Part shown: positions 55,441 through 64,000 of the stretch, piece after piece
Numbering within the stretch: position 1 is the stretch's first letter
How the letters are laid out: the number at the start of each line of letters is the position of its first letter
NCBI GenBank assembly: GCA_039519185.1
Contig: CM076854.1
Location: forward strand, 152,543,402 to 152,607,401
Length of the DNA: 64,000 nucleotides
Direction: 5' to 3'
Source of the DNA: Astragalus membranaceus
Taxonomy: Eukaryota; Streptophyta; Magnoliopsida; Fabales; Fabaceae
The notes under the pieces: generated by a model
What the model saw: only the letters and a program-made list of their open reading frames with translations
Told to the model about the DNA's origin: nothing
The model's database searches: none
Position numbers and translations under genes: made by a program

Positions 55441-57316
55441 TTTTTTACACAAAACACTTAGTGCATTTCATTGATAATCAAATCGGTAATACATGCAGGA
55501 ATATCATAGTATTATTGAGGACTAGTTGTGAATATGGCCACCCCGGCAAGGGAATGAGAACCTTATTAGCATCCTCCTAGTGAACTCTACATGAGAATTG
55601 TTGCTAAAAAAGTTAAAAATAATCTTACAAACTGAAATCAAACAACCAAATTCAGGTCCGAGGAAGGTAGCTCAGTTGGTGAGCTAAGGGACATGAAAGA
55701 GTTGCAAGAAGGAGGTCCAGGGTTCAAACTCCAAAAACTAACATTCCCCCACCCCACTAATATTTGCCTACTAAAAAACAACCAAATTCAGAAATAACAG
55801 TGAGTTTTAGAACATCCTTGAAACCCAGCTGATAGCAAATGCAAACCCATACTTTCACCCATTAGAACATCAGTCAATGGGGTAAACCAATGAGTTTTAG
55901 CTCCACTAAAATTTCCCAAAGCATGCCGAATACATAAATCAATACCCACCTTGTTCTCAGTCAAGGAGAAAGAAGCATCAAAGTTACACTTCACAGACCC
56001 ATGTCTTTAATATGGTATGGCTCAAATCTTTTTCTGCATGCACCATCAAGACTCCCTAAACCACAAGCAATCGACCAATCACAGTAAAGATTTGAACCAT
56101 ACCATATTATAGTATTAGCATCCACCTTCTTGTTATTCCACACACAATCATTTTGACCTTGCCACAAACTCCATAAAGTCATGCACCAGCCCACCTTTGT
56201 TTCGCTGTTGAGAGCCTCCAACATTGTAAAGAAATAGTCAGCAAAAATCACAAAATTCTCAGCGAAACTGTTAATCAAAATTTTCAATTCCTAAAGTGTT
56301 CCAACAAGCAGCGACTTTAGGACAATATATAAATAGATGTTGTTCAGTTTCAGCAGGACCAGCACACCGAGGGCAATCAGACACCACAGTAATATGCCTA
56401 TGATTGGACCAAATGGGCAAAACATTTATGCACAAACACCACAAAAAGTGCTTCACTTTCGGAGGAATACTAAGTTTCCAAAGAGCATTCCAATCTCTAG
56501 CAGCATGAAGGTTACCAGACTCCAAAACACTACTCATCAACAACCTACAAACACTTCTAACACTATAAACACCTGATTTCTCTGGTCCCCACACTTGCAA
56601 GTCCTCATCAATGAAGTGGAAAAGAGGTGTCCGAAGAATAGCATCAGCCACGGTAGGAGTAAACAAAGAATGAATAACACCAGCCCTCCACGATTTCAAA
56701 GACAGATCAATGAGGTTTGAAACCCTCAAAAATGGATTGAAGTGGCCGAAGCAGCTTCTGTAATAGGCTGAAGGTCTTTCGATCATCTTTCTCCATAGAC
56801 GTGAATTTGTGAACCATCCCCAATCCTCCACCTACACCCCTCGTTTAGGACCAATCGAGCTTCATGAATACTCTGCCAAACAAAGCTAGAGTTACTTTTT
56901 GAGGTATGCATAAAGTCACACCGGGGATAATATTTGGCTTTGTAGAGTCTTGCAACAAGGGAGTTAAGACAAGACAAGACAAGAGACGTCAACCTTGTTT
57001 TCCCAAAAGAGCCGCATTGGACACATAAAGACTCCGAAAACCCATTCCACCTTAATTTTTGTCAATGCAAAGCTTATCCCAAGACATCCACCGAATCCTC
57101 TTTCCATTGGTACCACTTCCACCCCCACCAAAACCCATTAATAAGACTCTCAATCTCATCTCCAAGAGATGAGGGTAGTAGGAACAAACTCATAAAATAA
57201 GTGGGGATAGATTGCAAAACTAACTTTATCATAACCTCCTTACTGGTCTTGGATAGAGAACAACCACCCCATGAATTAATCTTCTTCCAAATCCCGCCAT
57301 TGATGAATTTAAACAA
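55441..57316 (-). pseudogene. LINE (L1-type) 3' part: RT end, zf-RVT and RNase H-like, frameshifted
   Basis: Minus-strand frames in order: RT thumb region (WGGCSLSKTSKEVMIKLVLQ, SIPTYFMSLFLLP, 57316-57074), a linker (VARLYKAKYYP, 56992-56783), the zinc-binding reverse-transcriptase domain zf-RVT (WNALWKLSIPPKVKHFLWCL, SDCPRCAGPAETEQHLFIYC, 56831-56271), and an RNase H-like domain start (MKCNFDASFSLTENKVGIDL, 55994-55788). Frameshifts separate these blocks, and no endonuclease or RT core is present: a 5'-truncated, dead copy. The 3' end is the T-run at about 55440 (poly(A) in minus sense). A SINE has inserted into its RNase H part. Confidence 0.88.
55656..55775 (+). mobile_element. tRNA-derived SINE, ~120 bp, nested in the LINE
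   Basis: A pol III A box (TAGCTCAGTTGG, 55669-55680) and B box (GGTTCAAACTCC, 55731-55742) sit about 50 bp apart, as in tRNA genes. The copy does not fold as a full tRNA and has a SINE tail ending CTACTAAAAA. A perfect 16-bp target duplication (AAACAACCAAATTCAG) flanks it at 55640-55655 and 55776-55791. The intact duplication indicates a fairly young LINE-mobilised insertion. Confidence 0.93.
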
Positions 57317-57808
57317 ATACTAAAGTTTTGAATGTATAAAAACATACATATTTTAAATATGTAATATATGTTTGACATTTATGTGTATTAATAGGTACAC
57401 CAAAAACTTTAGTAATTAACTATCAATCTTTTAAGAAACTAAGAGGATCTCTACGTCTAAAAAATATGAGCTCTAATTCTTTTGTGGAATAGTTTTTTTT
57501 TATCGTATATATACGTAAGTAGGGTAAGAGCAACTTGTGTACTTTGCCTGTCCTTTGGCACACAATAACCTGTCTGATTCTCTTTTGGTATATATGGGAA
57601 AAAAATATATTTCACTAGTTCACTTCGTTTCTCTTCAACTGTCCAGTCTCCTTTTTAATTTTGCATTGGTAGATTGACCATTTGCCAAACGCACTCCACA
57701 AAACAAGCAAATGTCCTTGGGGGCTTTAGTCTCAACTAATCATTGAACCTTGAATTTGATCAACCGCACAATGAAAAGTAAGCTCCTTTGCAAAGGTATT
57801 TCGTTATT
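57317..57808. other. Intergenic, no gene
   Basis: AT-rich sequence with no recognised feature. Confidence 0.4.
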
Positions 57809-57820
57809 AATATTCTCTAT

Positions 57821-57902
57821 AGATACCAACAAGGAGTGGTCCAAGTGGTAAATGGACTTAGATCGCATCTGAAACTGTATATCAATGACATGATAGCCAA
57901 AA
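57821..57902 (+). mobile_element. Short tRNA-derived SINE fragment, 82 bp
   Basis: The insert contains an A-box-like GGTCCAAGTGGTAAATGG and then diverges before any B box. AATATTCTCTAT flanks both sides (57809-57820 and 57903-57914), a perfect 12-bp duplication that continues with one mismatch. It reads as a truncated or atypical SINE copy. Confidence 0.6.
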
Positions 57903-57914
57903 AATATTCTCTAT

Positions 57915-58920
57915 GGATGAAACATTCGAAAAATAAAATAATTAATTAATTGCCTCATCAATTTTATTTAAAAATTGCTGTTTTAATTTATAGATATTGT
58001 ACGAAATAAACTAGCAAGAATAGCCGAAGTTAGGGATCAATACAAAGAATCTCAAGATGGGGGATTGGATGAGTGCAAGCTAAATGGTGGGGTGGACTTT
58101 GGAATTAGGGATCTCAAACTGTTCAATGGTCTGGTGGGAAAGTATGTGGTGTGGATGTGCTTGCTTTTCCCTTGTTGATAGAGCGTTCATAAACCGATTC
58201 AATCTAACACAAATTGAAGTAATTGAATCGAAAATCGCAAAAACCAAAATTTTGGATTGGATCGGATTTCGGTTCCCTTATGTGGAACCGATTCAATTCC
58301 AATTCAATTAAACCGAAATTACATTATATAATTTAATATTATATTTTAATTACATCATTATTATACTTCAAATAGTATTTTTCAATTTTATCCTTATTCA
58401 GAACTATCCAGTGGAGGTATCGGGTTGGAGGGCTTAGGAGGTGGGAGGGAGGTGTTTGGGTATGGGAGTTGATCAATTGGAATAGATGACTCTTTGGTTG
58501 GGGAATTTTTAGGTCTTTTAGCCTCTCTTTCCTTGCCACTAAAGAAAGATTGATGGGTCGACGCGACATGTAGGTACTTTATGTTTAATTTGCCCGACCG
58601 ATGTATTTTTTGGCTACTAACTCTTTATAACTGGTGTCATCTGATATGGAGATCTTTTTGTTGAGGAAGTGATGGAAGAGTCTTGCCCCCTTTAAAGTCA
58701 TGTCTTTCTCTTGGATAAAATTCCTACACGGGTAAATCTCCTTTGAAGGAGGGTGATCTTAATGTCTCAAGGACTTCTTGTGTTCTTTTTTTTGCTTACC
58801 AAAAGTCCAATGCATATGTTTCTCATATGTGATTTTTCCTTTATTGTGCGGTAAGATATTTTTAGGCGGCTAGGGAAGAAATCGGGGTTTCTTCAGGATT
58901 TTTTCACTTGTATATTCTCT
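57915..58920. other. Intergenic, no gene
   Basis: AT-rich. Around 58190-58320 there are several AACCGATTCAAT and inverse ATTGAATCGG words, as in ends of degraded DNA transposons. No coding frame was recognised. Confidence 0.4.
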
Positions 58921-58923
58921 TTC

Positions 58924-59854
58924 CACTAGAAATGCCAAAAAAACTGCTGGAAACAACACATTTCCATCTGCCATGTGTCTGACGGTTGGAAACCGTTTCC
59001 GGCGACCTAATTTAAAAAGTTACTAGTAATTTTCGACTGGAAAAGCGACCAATAATTTCCAACGGTCCAGGGCCGCCAGTAACTCATTGGCTGTTATCGG
59101 TGGCCTAGCCCTAAAAAATGCAGCTTTTTAAAAAAAATCAAATTATTTTACTAATATAATTATGTAACTAATTTACCATATAATTAATTTATTAGCTTAA
59201 TTATTAACAATTATTTAAAATTTGATATTTCGTAAATTAATTGATTGTATATCTCATCAAAAATAAATAACAATAATTAAAATATAAATAGAAATAAAAA
59301 TAAATAAATCCAAAAAATAAATTCAAATCTAAATAGAAAAAATAAATAAATCCAAACACAAATCAAAATAAAACTAAAACTAATCTCCGTAATAATTGCC
59401 ACCCCCACTCGCCTCATCATGTGGTGCATGATCAAACCACTTGATAAAACCTGATATCATCTGATCCTGAAAATCGCTCATTATGTCATCTTATCGATCG
59501 CCTAACTGGGGATGGGGCCTAGGTCGGGGATAAGAGGATTGTTGGGATGATGGCTAGGGATGGAAGTATTAAAACAACAATGTATGTGACGTGTCCGACC
59601 AATAGTACTCTTGTTGATCCTGGGAAGGCGGCGAAGGATAGTACATGTGCGGTGGTTGCGAGAAATAAGATGGTGGTGGTGGTGGCATAGCCTGCATCAA
59701 CCGTTGCTTGAGCATATCCAAGAGTTGTTGTGTCTGCTATTCCTAACCCTTACGATACTACTCCTTCATTTGATGCATCTCTACTGGCAAATTCTTGTAT
59801 GCACCCGCTTCTCTATAGTGAGCCATCTTATGTAGTTCTTCAACAATGGTAAGA
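58924..59854 (-). mobile_element. CACTA (En/Spm) transposon, left end plus transposase-associated C-terminus
   Basis: CACTAGAAATGCCAAAAAAA at 58924 is a CACTA terminus, followed by subterminal CGACCTAATTT, GCGACCAATAATTT, GGCCGCCAGTAA repeats (to about 59120). A transposase-related frame lies further right on the minus strand. The opposite terminus was not found before the next CACTA end at 59855. Confidence 0.65.
59383..59850 (-). pseudogene. CACTA transposase-associated protein, C-terminal remnant
   Basis: Minus-strand reading gives ELHKMAHYREAGAYKNLPVE, MHQMKEY, then after two stops LLDMLKQRLMQAMPPPPPSY and PHMYYPSPPSQDQQEYYW. It ends DHAPHDEASGGGNYYGD with a stop near 59383. A Met/Gln/Pro-rich tail of this kind is typical of the accessory (TnpA-like) proteins of plant En/Spm elements. 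In-frame stops near 59740-59755 and missing upstream sequence make it non-functional. Confidence 0.6.
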
Positions 59855-60829
<975 letters not shown>

Positions 60830-61059
60830 GCTAAACTTTTCAAATTCCCGCCTCCACTTAGTGAGACATTCCGGCAGCGGTTTTTCGTGCTAATCACCTT
60901 GTGTTTCGTGCTAAACTTTTATATAGCGGGACATACTTTGGATAAAATAAGTGTAGTGGAAAAACTGTTCAGTTTTTCCTTTAGTTTGTACTACACTTAT
61001 ATCAGTGCAACTGAAGCACATATTGTAAACCAGAAGTTTACAAATCACAAAAAAAATTG

Positions 61060-62726
61060 TTGTTTGGCATAACCGGTTGGGTCATCCCGGGAATATAATG
61101 ATGCAAAAAATAATTGAAAGTTTATGTGGTCATCAATTAAAGAACCAGAAGATTCTTCAATCTAATAAGTTCTCACGTATCTCTTGTTCACAAGGGAAGT
61201 TTAAAATTAGACCATCGCCACAAAAGTTGGAAGCGAATATCTTAATTTTTTTTAGAATTAATACATATGATGATATTTGTGAGCCAATACACCCACCATG
61301 TGGACCGTTTGAATATTTTTATGATTTTAATTGATGCATCAACTAGATGGACATATATAGTTGTCGTCAACTCACAACTGGAAGTTTGTGAGATTGTTTG
61401 CAACTCTAATTTCACTAAGAGCTCATTTTTTAAATGGTCTAGAAGAACCATTCTTTAGATGTCTACAATTAATTAAATGTCCAATACTTATGAAATAAGA
61501 ACTTCCAAATTCTACTTGGGAATATGCAATTTTGCATGTTGTAACTTTGATTCACATCAAGCCAACAAGTTATCACAACTCTTCCCCTTTGCATTTGGTT
61601 TTTGGTCACGAACCTAATATTTCTCATCTTAGAATTTTTGGAAGTGTAGAGTATGTTCCAATTTCTCCATTCACAATGCACTATGATGGGCCCTCAAAGA
61701 ATTTTGGGAATATACATTGGATATAAATCTCCATGTATAATAAAGTATCTTGAGCCAACAATTAGAGACTTGTTTATAGTCCAATTTGATAATTATCATT
61801 TGATGAATTAAATTCCGCAACATTAGGGGGAGAGAATAAGCAGCTTGAAAAAGAGATCAGCTGGAATGAATTATCATTGCATCATCTCGATCCTCGAACT
61901 AAACAATGTGAACAAGAAGTTCACTGATCCAAATGCATTCACTGATCCAAAAGATGTGACCAAATCTTATATATTAGTTGCTAATGCTCCAATAAAATGG
62001 ATGTCCCTATTGAACAATCTAATATTGCAAATGAGCCTAAACCGCGCCTGAAGCATGGTAGACCAATCGGTTCCAAAGATAAAAATCCTCTACCAAGAAA
62101 AGGAGCTAAAACTAAAGATGGTCCAAGAGAGCATATAGAAACTCTAAAAGAGTCTTCAGACATAATTTATATTTCAGTTCCAGAAGAACTGATCAGGTAC
62201 CTGAAAAAATTCTGAAATTAAAGAGATCTCAATGAATTATGTCAAGAATGAAATACAATGGAACCGAAACAAAGTCAACGTTGATGATGTTTTTATATTT
62301 AATACAGCACTAAATGTAATAAATGATAGTGAGGATTATGAACCAAAGTCTATTAAAGATTGTAGACAAAGTGAGGATTGGCCAAAATTGAAAGATGAAA
62401 TTGAAGCAGAATTAAACTTGTTTTGCAAAAAATTTGGACCTGTAGTCCAAACACCTGAGGGTGTGAAACCAGTCGGATACATATGAGTTTTTGTGCAAAA
62501 ACAGAATGAGAATGGTGAAATTGTGAGATTCAAAGCTCGACATGTTGCTCAAATGTATATGCAAGTACTTTTCAGTACTTAATTAGCCTTGTAGCACATG
62601 AAGAGCTCAATTTCAAGATGAATGTTGTTGTGACTTATTTGTATGACTCATTTGATAGTCATAATTATTTAAAGATCCCTACAGGATTTAATATTCCAAT
62701 ACACACTTTTTGGATTCTCGAGATGT
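61060..62726 (+). pseudogene. Ty1/copia polyprotein remnant (GAG-pre-integrase, integrase, start of RT)
   Basis: Fragments in three frames follow copia order: a pre-integrase block (HNRLGHPG-like GHPGNIMMQKIIESLCGHQ, 61077), integrase (IHPPCGPFEYF, then MILIDASTRWTYIVVV, 61280-61380), the integrase C-terminal region (SPLHLVFGHEPNISHLRIFG, 61575-61640), a connecting region (PKPRLKHGRPIGSKDKNP, 62037-62090) and the start of RT (EDWPKLKDEIEAELNLF, GVKPVGYI, KQNENGEIVRFKARHVAQ, to about 62550). Many stops and frameshifts separate them, so the copy is old. The frame ends at 62726 where an LTR of another element begins, which suggests that the later element inserted into this one. Confidence 0.85.
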
Positions 62727-64000
62727 GTAACACCCCGATATTTACTAACTTGTAGAAACATCGAAATGCACCACTTGGCATACATCAGAGTTACTTCCTG
62801 TCTCAGATATTGAACACGACTAAAAAATTTCGATAATAAATTATCGAACGCGGTTACATAACTTAACATAATCTGAAATACGTGCCTTACAACTTCTCAT
62901 GCCTAGTGTTCAATACCAAAATAGAAAGTTGCGGAAGCGATTTACAACTTGATACAATAATAAGTCGTACAATCGAAGATACAAATCAGACAGTAGAAAA
63001 TACAAAGCACATAAACTAAACATCGGCATCTCCTCTAGGTTGCTCCATAACCGCCTTATCGCCTTTAACTTTCCCTGAAAACCACAAATCATAAAGGGTG
63101 AGATAACATTATCTCAATGAGTTCTATCGAGACCCCTTACTAACTCTCTCTCGGCTCATTATGTTTGATTCATTAATCGTAGTCCTTAAAGTTGACTACG
63201 TGGAGAACTCTAACATCGTCCCTCGTAGCCCTTAAGCCGACTACAAGAGACAATCCTTAATATGACCCGTAGCCCTTAAGCGACTACGAGAAATATATCT
63301 GAAACAATGATTGTTAGCATATCACCGGCAACTTTATTTGAAAGCTACTGGCAAACCCATTCCCTTGCCATTCTCTACCAGGGACAAACGATGACGGGGC
63401 CTAGGTTTTGGGGCTCATGACTTCCCCTCCCACTAGTACGCTAATCCATGAACAGGGTCGTCACCCTAACAGTGATGTATATTAATATATACCTTGGCAT
63501 GAACATAACAATGGTGCAAACATAGCATAACACAACTTGGTCTTGTCTTTATCATTTCATTAGGTGATCTCACACGTAATTTCTAAGTTTGTTAACTTAA
63601 ATTATTAGACACTTATAAACCAATCCACACATTAACATTCCACACACAAACCATGTACCCGCATTGGGCAGTCAATAAACAGTGGACCGCAAGGGCAGTT
63701 AATAAACAGTGGACCGCAAGGGGCCGTTAATAAACAGTGGCATGAACATGACATGGAGTTTTACTTCAATCACAGTCAACATAATCATAAACCTCAAACA
63801 GTTCATTGAAAACATAATCCACAAAAGAAGCAACAATTCAAACATTCTAATTCAGCAACTGTACCTAAACTTTGAGAATTTATTTAACCTATCAAACGGC
63901 CACGGAATTTAGCAAACGACCCCTCTACGGAAAGCTAAGGACGCCTAGTTTCTGACTATGTTTTTAGAGTTGTAGAATGATGGGTCAATAAATACTGTTT
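62727..64000. repeat. TGTAACACCCC-type LTR (start of an LTR retrotransposon that leaves the window)
   Basis: The segment begins TGTAACACCCCGATATTT directly after the copia remnant, a common start of LTRs in gypsy-type plant elements. It continues for at least 1.27 kb with no coding domain. It contains three CGTAG...CTACG hairpin-like repeats (63178-63288) and a 27/28-bp tandem repeat (63669-63741). The other end is beyond the window. The family assignment is by memory only. Confidence 0.55.
63669..63741 (+). repeat. 27/28-bp tandem repeat, three copies
   Basis: CAGT(C/T)AATAAACAGTGGACC with its tail CGCAAGGG starts at 63669 and 63696; a third unit with CCGTTAATAAAC starts at 63724 and breaks off after CAGTGG. 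Confidence 0.88.

Noticed and set aside
55656..55775. Possible tRNA gene on the strength of A and B boxes
   Set aside because: The acceptor and anticodon stems do not pair, the insert has an A-rich tail and is flanked by a 16-bp duplication, so it is a SINE.

Overview
The window reads as nuclear DNA of a flowering plant. It is AT-rich, its genes are split by GT-AG introns, and most of it consists of nested plant transposons. The style of the repeats and the sequence of the CLASP gene suggest a eudicot, probably a legume; that assignment is inference from memory and was not searched.

Three host genes stand out. (1) Positions 1364-3688 (+) hold the last seven exons of a leucine-rich-repeat protein, most likely the C-terminus of TONSOKU. 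A Ty1/copia element sits in the intron just upstream. (2) Positions 18664-35863 (+) hold a complete 21-exon CLASP gene for a microtubule-associated TOG-domain protein. My exon model sums to 4308 coding bases (1435 residues) with every junction in phase. Its introns and flanks have collected a TRIM retrotransposon, a solo LTR, LTR-like fragments and local duplications. (3) Positions 52209-52849 (+) hold a two-exon stand-alone receiver protein like the type-C response regulators ARR22/ARR24.

Region by region: copia RT/RNase H and 3' LTR (1-1328); TONSOKU end (1364-3688); a 2968-bp hAT element with an intact 8-bp target duplication and a decayed transposase (4452-7419); a 1252-bp Mutator-like element filled with palindromic GGATTTA modules (7887-9138); a CACTA MITE (9989-10136); a stretch that may be one large Mutator-like element carrying R3H-like gene pieces and two related ~188-bp tandem arrays (about 10240-18260); CLASP (18290-36100); a 6.3-kb chromovirus on the minus strand with a nested hAT MITE and LINE (36107-42437); MITEs and a solo LTR (43206-45646); a 4160-bp Pack-CACTA element carrying pieces of three host genes (47155-51314); the response regulator; and then a mosaic of CACTA ends, LINE, SINEs, microsatellites, a decayed copia element and a TGTAACACCCC-type LTR to the window end.

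The host genes do not form a pathway together. What ties the region together is transposition: many insertions can be delimited to the base by target-site duplications, and nesting gives relative ages (SINE inside LINE, TRIM inside a CCGG-rich element inside CLASP, hAT MITE and LINE inside a chromovirus). The most notable items are the palindrome-array Mutator element, the Pack-CACTA with three captured genes, and the paired 188-bp arrays. All coordinates come from reading the sequence by eye; no alignment or database search was run.
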